In this document: positions 25,850 to 32,964 of the stretch, in pieces | Layout of the letters: every line of letters begins with the position of its first letter | Position numbering within the stretch: the stretch's first letter is position 1 | Assembly (NCBI GenBank): GCA_023410875.1 | Contig: JAEYPH010000122.1 | Location: 40,461-104,460 of the forward strand | Length of the DNA stretch: 64,000 nucleotides | From: Bacillota bacterium | GTDB lineage: Bacteria > Bacillota > Clostridia > Christensenellales > UMGS416 | Reading direction: 5' to 3' | The notes under the pieces: model-generated | Told to the model about the DNA's origin: nothing | Seen by the model: only the letters and a program-made list of their open reading frames with translations | Databases searched by the model: none | Position numbers and translations under genes: made by a program

Positions 25850-26434
25850 TTATTTGAGTGCGGCAAATTCCTTTACGACCTTCCCCGTGTCGGTGAATGC
25901 AAAGTTTTCCTCTACCTCTACAGACAAAGGCTTCGTCTTGTCGATGGAGTAAGCAACCTGCAACTCCTGTGTGGTTCCCGGTTTGATCTTGCTCAACTGA
26001 GCGTTGGTATCCACCTTGGATTTTGGGCCGAGTATTGCAAGTTGGCACTCGATGCCGTCCTGGTAAACCTTCGCCCCGAGCGCGATCATGAAAGCGGCCG
26101 CGTCGTCGCCGTTGTTCGTCCATTTGTAGGTGATCACGACCGCATCCTTTTTGTCGTATGTCGTGTCGAGCGCGGCGCTCACAATCTCGACATCATGCGG
26201 GCCTACCTTGCCCTTGCCATCCTGCACGGCGGGCGGCGTGGCGGTCTCGATGGCAGGCTCCGGCGTCGGCTCTTCGGTTGGGGCGACGGTCGCTGGTTCT
26301 GGTGCAGCCGTTGCGGGCTCCGGCGATGCAGTCGTTTGGTTTTCGGCGGGTGCGGCATGGCTGTTCGTGGCTGGGGCAGAGCACCCGGCGATGGCCAGCA
26401 CAAGGATGATGGCAAGGGCGACGAATCTTTTCAT
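25850..26434 (-). CDS. Prophage DUF5067-like lipoprotein (candidate superinfection exclusion factor)
   Basis: 194 aa. Lipoprotein signal MKRFVALAIILVLAIAGC with Cys18, then a long Pro/Thr/Ala/Glu linker (residues 25-75) and a beta-rich domain with VITYKWTNNGDDAAAFMIAL and a late E-x-x-F segment, resembling DUF5067. It would be surface-anchored. Small lipoproteins between int and repressor, expressed in lysogens, block DNA entry of related phages in streptococci (Ltp of TP-J34). Same position and strand here; the function is inference. Confidence 0.8.
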   Translation of the reverse strand: MKRFVALAIILVLAIAGCSAPATNSHAAPAENQTTASPEPATAAPEPATVAPTEEPTPEPAIETATPPAVQDGKGKVGPHDVEIVSAALDTTYDKKDAVVITYKWTNNGDDAAAFMIALGAKVYQDGIECQLAILGPKSKVDTNAQLSKIKPGTTQELQVAYSIDKTKPLSVEVEENFAFTDTGKVVKEFAALK

Positions 26435-26547
26435 GGTAGCCTCCTCCTATTTGCCTTTTGGCATTTTCTCAATCATATCCAATTAACATTGTCGTTTCAT
26501 AACTTCTTTTGTCGAATTTCGTCGTCGTGAACCGATTCGCGCTCTTT

Positions 26548-26572
26548 TACCAGAAATTACCAGTTTTACCAG
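26548..26572. repeat. Three TACCAG direct repeats at ~10-bp spacing
   Basis: TACCAG at 26548, 26558 and 26567 lie on one face of the helix, upstream of the lipoprotein gene. They could be a protein-binding array or integrase/excisionase arm sites, though they are 0.8 kb from the integrase gene. The remaining non-coding part of 26435-26727 shows nothing else clear apart from the promoter at 26656. Confidence 0.5.
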
Positions 26573-26655
26573 TTCCATTATTCTGTCGGTTTGTGTATAT
26601 TGGGCTCAGCCAATGCGATCAGCCCTGAATGATCCGATTTTGGCACACCACCGCA

Positions 26656-26685
26656 TTGACATCTGTATTTATGCGGGTGTATGAT
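26656..26685 (+). promoter_or_regulatory. Strong rightward promoter opposing the repressor gene
   Basis: Perfect TTGACA (26656-26661), 18-bp spacer, TATGAT (26680-26685). It drives the small ORF at 26728 and then reads antisense through the repressor gene. Confidence 0.75.
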
Positions 26686-26727
26686 GCGCATGCGAACACA
26701 CGTTCTCATTTATTCGGGGAGGTACAC

Positions 26728-26847
26728 ATGTCAGAAGAGCAGTTTATCGCGGCGATTGTGCGGGCCACCGGGGAGGACGCCGCTATTCTTCGATTCCTTT
26801 TATCAGAAGCTCAATCACTGCCCGGTCCTTCTCAGACAGCTTCTTAA
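26728..26847 (+). CDS. Small 39-aa ORF convergent with and overlapping the repressor gene
   Basis: 39 aa (MSEEQFIAAIVRATGEDAA...). GGGGAGG sits 5 bases before ATG and a consensus promoter lies 43 bp upstream, better signals than most genes nearby. Its last 65 bases are antisense to the 3' end of the repressor. Predicted acidic, helical and soluble; no family recognised. It may be a short regulatory peptide, or the leader of an antisense RNA against the repressor. Confidence 0.55.
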   Translation: MSEEQFIAAIVRATGEDAAILRFLLSEAQSLPGPSQTAS

Positions 26848-27091
26848 AGCGCCGGTAAAAGGCCATCGCCTCCGCGGACTCGATTGGCGCGTCAATGATT
26901 TCGTCGGACGATATGCCGTATAGCCTGCAAAGCGGCCTCAAAACTTCTACATCAACCTTTGTTTCGCCCGTCTCGTAGTTGCTCAGTATTTTGCTGCTTA
27001 TACCAGCAAGCTGGGCAGCTTCTTTTTGCTTATACCCAGCTTCGATTCTGGCGTTTTTTAGCCTTTCGCCTATGCTGTCCCCGGAAATCAA
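26783..27091 (-). CDS. Prophage CI-like repressor (XRE-family HTH)
   Basis: 102 aa from a TTG start at 27091. The leftward promoter starts transcription near 27107, which rules out the in-frame ATG at 27118, and GAAGGGATG precedes the TTG. The helix-turn-helix is clear (IGERLKNARIEAGYKQ, then AAQLAGISSKILSNYE), followed by a short helical C-terminus (YRRFKKLSEKDRAVIELL). No peptidase domain, so induction by RecA-stimulated self-cleavage is unlikely; an antirepressor is encoded nearby. It presumably binds the operators at 27123-27223. Confidence 0.88.
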   Translation of the reverse strand: MISGDSIGERLKNARIEAGYKQKEAAQLAGISSKILSNYETGETKVDVEVLRPLCRLYGISSDEIIDAPIESAEAMAFYRRFKKLSEKDRAVIELLIKGIEE

Positions 27092-27113
27092 ATGACCACA
27101 TCCCTTCAACCTT

Positions 27114-27142
27114 ATCATATGCCCGAATTTCGGAACTGTAAA
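27114..27142 (-). promoter_or_regulatory. Leftward promoter of the repressor
   Basis: On the minus strand TTTACA (27137-27142), 17-bp spacer, TATGAT (27114-27119). Operator 1 lies inside the spacer. Confidence 0.75.
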
Positions 27143-27223
27143 CAACAATTTCCTGAAATATTGGAAAATATTATTGACACTCCCGAAAATTGGAATTATT
27201 ATGTAATCAATCCCAATATTCGG
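27123..27223. promoter_or_regulatory. Four operator-like palindromes of the genetic switch
   Basis: 11-bp near-palindromes of the form CC(G/A)AAWWTT(C)GG: O1 CCGAATTTCGG (27123-27133), O2 TGAAATATTGG (27154-27164, weakest), O3 CCGAAAATTGG (27183-27193), O4 CCAATATTCGG (27213-27223). Centres are about 30 bp (31, 29 and 30) apart, close to three helical turns. O1 sits in the spacer of the repressor promoter, O3 in the spacer of the rightward promoter and O4 just past its start. Confidence 0.75.
27174..27202 (+). promoter_or_regulatory. Rightward early promoter
   Basis: Perfect TTGACA (27174-27179), 17-bp spacer, TATTAT (27197-27202). Drives the cro-like gene and the early region. Confidence 0.85.
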
Positions 27224-27233
27224 GAAGGAGGTA

Positions 27234-27449
27234 ATGACCACGGAAGCAGAAACGAACATTGTCGCACGACGGGTAGACGCGTACTTGGACCAAATGGGGT
27301 TCAACAAATCCGAGGTAGCGCGAAAAGTCGGAAAAAACCCTAGGACGTTTCACGGAATGCTAAAGGGCGAGCAGCGGATGGATGCCGACACACTGCGAGC
27401 AGTGTGTGCCGCAATCGGAGTTAAGTCGTCCGTTTTTACGGACGACTGA
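27234..27449 (+). CDS. Cro-like HTH regulator
   Basis: 71 aa with a single XRE-type helix-turn-helix (KSEVARKVGKNPRTFHGML). First gene of the rightward transcript and divergent from the repressor, so a Cro-type role is likely. AAGGAGGT lies only one base before ATG, an unusually tight spacing that may lower expression. The 3' end of the gene contains a perfect 10-bp hairpin spanning to the stop codon. Confidence 0.8.
   Translation: MTTEAETNIVARRVDAYLDQMGFNKSEVARKVGKNPRTFHGMLKGEQRMDADTLRAVCAAIGVKSSVFTDD
27424..27447 (+). other. Perfect hairpin at the 3' end of the cro-like gene
   Basis: AGTCGTCCGT-TTTT-ACGGACGACT, ending 2 bases before the end of the stop codon. No T tract follows, so it is more likely an mRNA-stability or processing element than a terminator. 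Confidence 0.6.
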
Positions 27450-27473
27450 GCCAGAAAGGAGGAGCCGCCACCA

Positions 27474-28232
27474 ATGACCGATCTGCAAAGCTTCCAGCGC
27501 GGCATGTGGAGCATCCGGGCCGCCACAACCGAATCAGGGCCGGTGTTCGTCGCCGCCGATGTGTGCAACGTGCTGGGGCTCGGAAATCCGACAGAGGCGT
27601 TGCGTCGCCTGGACGACGACGAGCGCACCCTCATTTCAACTGAGGGTTCCAGTAATGGCCTGCCAGTCAACGCCGTCACCGAGGCAGGCCTTTACACCCT
27701 AGTACTCGGCAGCCGCAAGCCGGAGGCCAAGGAGTTCAAGCGCTGGGTCACGCATGAAGTGCTCCCGGCAATCCGCAAGCACGGCATGTACGCTACGCCT
27801 GCCACGGTCGAGGCCATGCTGAGCGATCCCGACACGATGATCCGCACGCTCACGGCGCTGAAAGAGGAGCGCGCGGCAAAGGAGCTGGCACAGTCACAGC
27901 TCGCCATCGCCGCGCCGAAGGCCGAGGGATACGACGCCCTGATGAGCAGCGCGGACTGCATCAGCATCGGCAACCTTGCCAAGCTGATCGGCACCGGGCA
28001 GAACCGTCTTTTCGCCTTCCTGCGCGGGGCCGGCGTGCTCATGGACGATAACACGCCATACCAGCGCCACATCGACCGCGGGCACTTCCGCGTGGTCGAG
28101 CAGACATGGAAGGACAGCGACAAAGAGACCCACATTTCTCGCAAGACTCTGGCCACGCCCAGGGGCCAGGAGTACGTGCGGCGACGCTGGATTGAGGCCA
28201 AGACGGCGCCGACGGAAGCGAGGCCATCATGA
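27474..28232 (+). CDS. Phage antirepressor (BRO-N plus KilA-C/ANT domains)
   Basis: 252 aa, AAAGGAGG before ATG. N-terminal BRO domain (VFVAADVCNVLGLGNP, ending FKRWVTHEVLPAIRKHGMY) and C-terminal ANT domain (SISIGNLAKLIGTG-like segment through RKTLATPRGQEYVRRRW). Such proteins bind phage repressors or DNA to force induction, fitting a prophage whose repressor lacks a self-cleavage domain. Confidence 0.92.
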   Translation: MTDLQSFQRGMWSIRAATTESGPVFVAADVCNVLGLGNPTEALRRLDDDERTLISTEGSSNGLPVNAVTEAGLYTLVLGSRKPEAKEFKRWVTHEVLPAIRKHGMYATPATVEAMLSDPDTMIRTLTALKEERAAKELAQSQLAIAAPKAEGYDALMSSADCISIGNLAKLIGTGQNRLFAFLRGAGVLMDDNTPYQRHIDRGHFRVVEQTWKDSDKETHISRKTLATPRGQEYVRRRWIEAKTAPTEARPS

Positions 28233-28531
28233 CCCCCGCCGATCTTAGGGCTCTGGCCCGCGCCGATGCAGAGGCGCACGCCGCATTCCTCAACGGGCTC
28301 TGCGAGTTCGCAGAACAGGCGGCAATTGACTACCGGCGCGAACTGGGCGCGGTGACCATCAAACACGCCTGCGACCTGCTAGACCGGTCGGAAACCACAG
28401 TGCGCGAATTGATCAGGAGCGGTCGCTTGGAGTACGTGGACAGGACAATCCCACTCAGGAGCATCGACGAATACCTGCGCAGCGGAACCCGCCGCAAAAC
28501 CCGCCTACGGGCGGTAGGGGGTAGGACGTGA
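28229..28531 (+). CDS. Excisionase-like helix-turn-helix protein
   Basis: 100 aa, ATGA overlap with the antirepressor. C-terminal half reads TIKHACDLLDRSETTVRELIRSG...VDRTIPLRSIDEYL, the winged-helix pattern of MerR/excisionase-type HTH_17 domains. Could bend DNA at att sites or regulate early genes. Confidence 0.75.
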   Translation: MTPADLRALARADAEAHAAFLNGLCEFAEQAAIDYRRELGAVTIKHACDLLDRSETTVRELIRSGRLEYVDRTIPLRSIDEYLRSGTRRKTRLRAVGGRT

Positions 28532-28758
28532 ACATCTGGAAGAGGCGCAACGTGAAGCTGGCGCAACCGAACCCGCTGCCGATGCCGACGCCCTCGCCCG
28601 AGGTGCAGGCGTCCATCGACGCCAACCGGCGGCTGTACGAAACCCGCCAGCGCATCATGCTCAGGCTGTATGAGCGGCTGGAGACCGCCATCGATCAGCA
28701 CCGATACGCCGACGCCGGGCATCTGGCCGGGGCGATTGGGAATTTGAACAGGAGGTAG
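28528..28758 (+). CDS. Hypothetical phage protein
   Basis: 76 aa, GTG start overlapping the previous stop. Pro-rich N-terminus (QPNPLPMPTPSPE) and a helical remainder with regular charged heptads (ETRQRIMLRLYERLETAI), perhaps a short coiled coil. No family recognised. Confidence 0.65.
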   Translation: MNIWKRRNVKLAQPNPLPMPTPSPEVQASIDANRRLYETRQRIMLRLYERLETAIDQHRYADAGHLAGAIGNLNRR

Positions 28759-28762
28759 CGTC

Positions 28763-28933
28763 ATGTTGAGATGGAGCGACACCTACAAGAAGAAGATCCG
28801 CGGCGACGACTGCTGCCCGTTCTGGCGGCCCACCGGAACCGGAATATGCATGGGACACCCGCACAAAAAGCGCTGCGTCTGCCGCGCGAACGCCGACGGA
28901 ACCGGGTGCCCGGTTTTCCCGGACAAGAAGTAG
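28763..28933 (+). CDS. Small cysteine-rich phage protein
   Basis: 56 aa with AGGAGG before ATG. Cysteines in DDCCPFW, GICMGH, RCVCRA and TGCPVF suggest a metal-binding knuckle. No family recognised. Easily missed because a longer frame runs across it. Confidence 0.65.
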   Translation: MLRWSDTYKKKIRGDDCCPFWRPTGTGICMGHPHKKRCVCRANADGTGCPVFPDKK

Positions 28934-28968
28934 CCCGCAGCCGGAAATGGCGGGGCAAGGAGGAACAT

Positions 28969-29211
28969 TTGAACGTAAACACCGGTGAAGTTAGGCTGTT
29001 CAAGAAGGGCGAAGAGATCCCGGAGGGCTTCGTCAAGTTGACGCCCGAAGAGCACGAGCTGGCGCTGGACGCCCTGGATGGCGACGATTCCGTCATGCTT
29101 CCCGAAGATCACCCATTGCGCAAGCGCGTACAGCACCGCATCGGCGCTGCCGTACAACGCAAGGCCAAGCGCAAGGCAGCCAAGGCCAGCCGCAAGAGGA
29201 ACAGAAAGTAA
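28969..29211 (+). CDS. Hypothetical phage protein with basic tail
   Basis: 80 aa from TTG 28969, with AAGGAGG 5 bases upstream; the same frame extends further left but overlaps the cysteine-rich gene. N-terminus NVNTGEVRLFKKGEEIPEGF, acidic middle, and an RKAKRKAAKASRKRNRK tail that could bind nucleic acid. Common small-protein type in clostridial phages. Confidence 0.7.
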   Translation: MNVNTGEVRLFKKGEEIPEGFVKLTPEEHELALDALDGDDSVMLPEDHPLRKRVQHRIGAAVQRKAKRKAAKASRKRNRK

Positions 29212-29279
29212 AAGGCCCGGCATGCCACTGCCAGGCCCAGAGAACCACCAAACACATTCTATCACATAGGAGGGCCACC

Positions 29280-29468
29280 ATGCAAACCAATGTGAAAAAA
29301 AGCCGCAAAGCCCGCCGGAACACCACCGGCCTGTATGATAGCGTCCAGTGCTGCTTGAACCTTTGGGCGCAGCAGATCGCCGACGACCTTCGCCGCGACC
29401 CCGTGGCAATGCCGTGCGAGCAGATGCCGCGCCGGTGGAGCGAGGCGCAGGAGTATAGGCATGCCTAA
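29280..29468 (+). CDS. Hypothetical phage protein
   Basis: 62 aa, AGGAGGGCC before ATG. Basic N-terminus (KKSRKARRN) then an amphipathic segment. No family recognised. Overlaps the next gene by 8 bases. Confidence 0.6.
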   Translation: MQTNVKKSRKARRNTTGLYDSVQCCLNLWAQQIADDLRRDPVAMPCEQMPRRWSEAQEYRHA

Positions 29469-29664
29469 ATTTTGTTGCTTTCAGTGCGCCAACCGCGCCG
29501 TGGGATGCCGCGCAGACTGCCCGACCTGGGCGGCGCATGTCGAGGAGCGGAAGGCAGTTTACGAGCGCCGCAGGCTGGAATCCGTGGCATCCATGGGCCT
29601 CTGCGGCAGCATTGAGCGCCACCTTAAGAACGAGGGCAGGCGCGGAAAGATGAGTGGGAAATGA
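29461..29664 (+). CDS. Small cysteine-rich phage protein
   Basis: 67 aa. Six cysteines in PKFCCFQCANRAVGCRADCP within the first 20 residues indicate a zinc-binding module; the rest is charged and helical. Similar small proteins occur in clostridial phage early regions; function unknown. ATGA overlap with the next gene. Confidence 0.7.
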   Translation: MPKFCCFQCANRAVGCRADCPTWAAHVEERKAVYERRRLESVASMGLCGSIERHLKNEGRRGKMSGK

Positions 29665-29990
29665 GTAATTTTGAGAAGCTGCCGCCGCTGCAGGGCGGCA
29701 TGATTGGTTGCCTGAACTGCGGATATAAGCCCAGCCTCGCCGGCATGGACATGCGCATCGCCGTAGGATTCGGAGACGCCGTGCTGTTCAAGGATGGCGA
29801 AACCGTCTGGAGTGAGGATGGCAAAGAATGGGACGACTGCATGACCGTTGCCCAGGCCGAAGAGCTTGCCGCCGCCGAACCGGACCACGACTGGCGAGTT
29901 TTGCTGGTGGCCCCACTCTCTGAGGTCGAATATCAGCGCCAAGGCGAAAAGCAGTGGGTGCTGGTGCGGAAGGGGCTGGGGTTTGCATGA
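29661..29990 (+). CDS. Hypothetical phage protein
   Basis: 109 aa. Starts MSNFEKLPPLQGGMIGCLNCGYKP with one CxxC; beta-rich middle (IAVGFGDAVLFKDGETVW) and a C-terminus WRVLLVAPLSEVEYQRQG resembling a small sheet. Found in similar form in many Gram-positive phages, but I cannot name a function. ATGA overlap with the next gene. Confidence 0.7.
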   Translation: MSNFEKLPPLQGGMIGCLNCGYKPSLAGMDMRIAVGFGDAVLFKDGETVWSEDGKEWDDCMTVAQAEELAAAEPDHDWRVLLVAPLSEVEYQRQGEKQWVLVRKGLGFA

Positions 29991-30181
29991 CCGCCCGTGA
30001 TCTCCGCTGCGAATCCATGTACTGGCGTCGCCGCCCCGCCCGCCGCATGGGCGGCCCCACCATTCGCCAGCTGCGCATCAACCACGCCAAGCGCATCTTC
30101 ACGCCCTGCCTGTGGGCCGCCGTGATCGGCGTGTATGTGGCGTGTTTTCTGGCGGCCGACAAGATTGGAGTACTCAAGTGA
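29987..30181 (+). CDS. Small single-pass membrane protein
   Basis: 64 aa. Arg-rich cytoplasmic N-terminus and one hydrophobic helix, LWAAVIGVYVACFLAADK. No family recognised. Overlaps both neighbours by 4 bases, so it is embedded in the operon. Confidence 0.6.
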   Translation: MTARDLRCESMYWRRRPARRMGGPTIRQLRINHAKRIFTPCLWAAVIGVYVACFLAADKIGVLK

Positions 30182-32076
30182 ATCTCAACAAACTGATTAT
30201 CAGAAATTTCAAGGGAATATCCGACTTCGCGCTGGATCTGGGCGGCCACGACGCCGCCATCCTGGGCGACAACGGCCTGGGCAAGACCACCATCTATGAC
30301 AGCTTCCTGTGGTGCCTGTTCGGCAAGGATAGCTCCGGGGCCAGCGATTTTATGATCGAACCCGCCGGAAGCCGTGGGCAGAACATTGAGACCAGCGTGA
30401 CCGTCGTGCTGGACACCGACAACGGGCCATACACGCTGGAGCGCCGCCGCAGCGAGAACTGGGTAAAAGAGCGCGGCAGCAGCGAGGCCGTTTTCAAAGG
30501 CTACACCACGGCCTATTTCTGCGACCAACTGCCCATGAAAGAGGCGGCATTCAAGGACCTGATCGCCGGCCTATGCCCGGAGCACCTGTTTAAGTTTCTG
30601 ACCAATCCAAGGGCATTTCCGGCGATGAAGCCCAAGGAACAGCGCGACATGCTGTTCTCCATTGCCGGGGCCCTGACCGACCAGCAGATCATCGACGCAG
30701 ACCCGGCGCTGGCGCCGCTGAATGAGCGCGGCAGACACAGCGTCGAGGACTACAAGAAGGTGCAGCAGGCCCAGCGCAAGACGCTGGCTGAGGAATTGAA
30801 CCGGTTGCCCGCCCGCATCAACGAGGCCGGGCTGGCCATAAAGGCCGACACGGACATCCCGGCGGCGCAGGCCAACATCGCGGCGATCCGCGAGCGCCAG
30901 CACAGTGTCGAGGCCGCCATGCGCCCCACCACCACCGACGAGCTGACGGCCAAGATCGGCAGGCTGCACCTGCAGCTGGACGCGCTGGTGGCCGAGAATC
31001 GCGAGCACATCGCCGCGCAGGACGCGGCGGCACGGAAGACTAAGCAGGACATCGTGGACGGCCTACGGGCCGATCTGAGGGCCACAGAGGACGCACTGGA
31101 GGCCGACCGGCGGCAGCTCAACGCGCTCCGCGAAGAGGACGAGCGGCTTGAGCGGCGCATCGGCGAACTGCGCGCTGACTACAAGGCGACCACGGCGCTA
31201 CAGTGGACCGGCGACAGCTGCCCCGCGTGCAACCGCCAACTGCCCGAGGAGGATGTTGCGCCCAAGCGGGCTGCATTTAACCAGCAACGCGCAGAGAAGC
31301 TTTCGACCATCAACGACCAGGGCCAGGCCGCCGCTGCCCGGCGCATTCAGATTCAGCTCGAGGCCGACCCGATCAACGGCGAGATTGCCGTGCTGGCCGC
31401 CAAAAAGGCAGGCCTGCACAAGAAGCTACAGGACGCCGAGGCCATGACATGGACCGCCACGCCCATGCCGGACTACGAGGATCGCCGCCACGCGATCGCC
31501 GAGGAGCTGGCCCCGCTGGAGGCCGATGACGCCAGCAGAAAGGCCGCAGAACAGGAGGCCGTGGCCGGGCTTCGCAAGCAGGCCCAGGAGCTGCGCGACC
31601 AGATCGCCGGGCTGGAAACCGCCATCGCGCAGTCACACGCCAACGAAGATCAACGCCAGCGCGTGGCCCAGCTCAAGGAGCAGCAAAAGACCGTCGCCAA
31701 GCAGCTGGAAGCCTGTGACCGCATCATCGCCCTGTGCGAAGATTTCACCCGGGCGAAGGTCGCGGCGGTCGAGGAGAGCATCAACGGCAAGTTCCAGCTG
31801 GCCCGGTGGAAGTTGTTCGAGCAGCAGATCAACGGCGGCCTGGCCGACTGCTGCGTGGTGACCGTGGGAGGGGTCGAGTATCACGACCTAAACCATGCCA
31901 TGCAGATCAACGTGGGGCTCGATATCATAAACACGCTCTCCAAGCACCACGACATCACGGCGCCCATCTTCATCGACAACTCCGAATCCGTCGTGAGGCT
32001 GGAGCCCACCGAGGCCCAAACCATCCGCCTTGTAGTGAGCGAGGCGCACAAAGAATTGACCGTGGAGGTTGCATAA
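30178..32076 (+). CDS. SbcC/Rad50-like ATPase with zinc hook (phage recombination)
   Basis: 632 aa, GTG start overlapping the previous stop. Walker A GDNGLGKT near residue 33, long coiled coils from about 190 to 560, a hook CPAC at C348/C351 in the middle of the coil, and a Walker B-like ITAPIFIDNSESV near the C-terminus. This is the SMC/Rad50 layout at reduced size. Such ATPases manage DNA ends. It sits directly before recT, with no SbcD-like nuclease next to it, so it may serve a phage-specific recombination complex. Confidence 0.88.
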   Translation: MNLNKLIIRNFKGISDFALDLGGHDAAILGDNGLGKTTIYDSFLWCLFGKDSSGASDFMIEPAGSRGQNIETSVTVVLDTDNGPYTLERRRSENWVKERGSSEAVFKGYTTAYFCDQLPMKEAAFKDLIAGLCPEHLFKFLTNPRAFPAMKPKEQRDMLFSIAGALTDQQIIDADPALAPLNERGRHSVEDYKKVQQAQRKTLAEELNRLPARINEAGLAIKADTDIPAAQANIAAIRERQHSVEAAMRPTTTDELTAKIGRLHLQLDALVAENREHIAAQDAAARKTKQDIVDGLRADLRATEDALEADRRQLNALREEDERLERRIGELRADYKATTALQWTGDSCPACNRQLPEEDVAPKRAAFNQQRAEKLSTINDQGQAAAARRIQIQLEADPINGEIAVLAAKKAGLHKKLQDAEAMTWTATPMPDYEDRRHAIAEELAPLEADDASRKAAEQEAVAGLRKQAQELRDQIAGLETAIAQSHANEDQRQRVAQLKEQQKTVAKQLEACDRIIALCEDFTRAKVAAVEESINGKFQLARWKLFEQQINGGLADCCVVTVGGVEYHDLNHAMQINVGLDIINTLSKHHDITAPIFIDNSESVVRLEPTEAQTIRLVVSEAHKELTVEVA

Positions 32077-32964
32077 ATGAGCGAGAACAAGACCGAACCC
32101 AAGGCCCTGACCGTCAAGGAGGAAGTGCTTGAAAAAGTAACTTCCACCATCCGCGCCTATCAGACACGCGGCGAGCTTCAGCTGCCAGTCAACTACAGCG
32201 TCGAGAACGCGATGAAGTCCGCGTGGCTCATGCTGCAGAGCATTGCAGACCGCAACGGCAAGCCTGTGCTGGAGGCCTGCACGCGCACAAGCATCATCAA
32301 CGCCCTCATGAGCATGGCAATCGCCGGGCTGAACCCAGACAAGAAGCAGTGTTATTTCATCGCCTACGGCACTGCGCTCACGCTCAAGCGCTCTTACTTC
32401 GGCAGCATCCTGGTGGCCAAGCGCGTTGACCCGAAGATAGACGACATCGTCTATCAGGCCGTTTACGACGGCGACGTTCTGGAATATGAGATCGTTCGCG
32501 GCAAGCGGTATATCACGCTGCACAAGCAGAGCCAGGCCAACATCGACAAGACCAAGATCGTCGGCGCCTACGCCATGCCGGTGTATAAGGATGGCTCGTG
32601 CGGCCCGGCGGTCTATAAGACCTGGGCCGACATCCTGCAGGCGTGGAAGGCGTCGCCCATCAGCCCAGTCAATGCCGACGGCAGCCTGAAGGCCGGCACG
32701 ACGCACGAGAAGTACCCTGCCGAAATGGCCTGCCGTACCGCCGTCGAAGCGCTGTGCAAGCCCATTATCAACAGCAGCAGCGACGCGTCGCTGTTTGCTC
32801 AGACCGTGCGCGCCATGGAGAGCGAGGCCGACGAGGCCGCGGCCCTTGCCGACATCGACGACAACGCCAACACCGGCCCCGTCGTGGACATCCCGCCGGA
32901 CGCGCAGGCCACCGAGGGCCAACAGACCATGGACATGCCCGGATGGGCGGGAGGGGCCAAGTGA
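32077..32964 (+). CDS. recT: RecT-family single-strand annealing protein
   Basis: 295 aa, GGAGG before ATG, starting at the base after the ATPase stop. Core RecT features: LMSMAIAGLNPDKKQCYFIAYG, LKRSYFGSILVAKR and the later PAEMACRTAVEALCKPI. Anneals complementary single strands and stimulates strand invasion. The acidic tail (ESEADEAAALADIDDNAN) is common in the family. No RecE, YqaJ or lambda Exo partner is adjacent. Confidence 0.93.
   Translation: MSENKTEPKALTVKEEVLEKVTSTIRAYQTRGELQLPVNYSVENAMKSAWLMLQSIADRNGKPVLEACTRTSIINALMSMAIAGLNPDKKQCYFIAYGTALTLKRSYFGSILVAKRVDPKIDDIVYQAVYDGDVLEYEIVRGKRYITLHKQSQANIDKTKIVGAYAMPVYKDGSCGPAVYKTWADILQAWKASPISPVNADGSLKAGTTHEKYPAEMACRTAVEALCKPIINSSSDASLFAQTVRAMESEADEAAALADIDDNANTGPVVDIPPDAQATEGQQTMDMPGWAGGAK

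Noticed and set aside
27092..27307. Longer repressor with an extra 72 residues upstream
   Set aside because: The extension covers both promoters and all operators; transcription starts near 27107, so only the TTG at 27091 fits.
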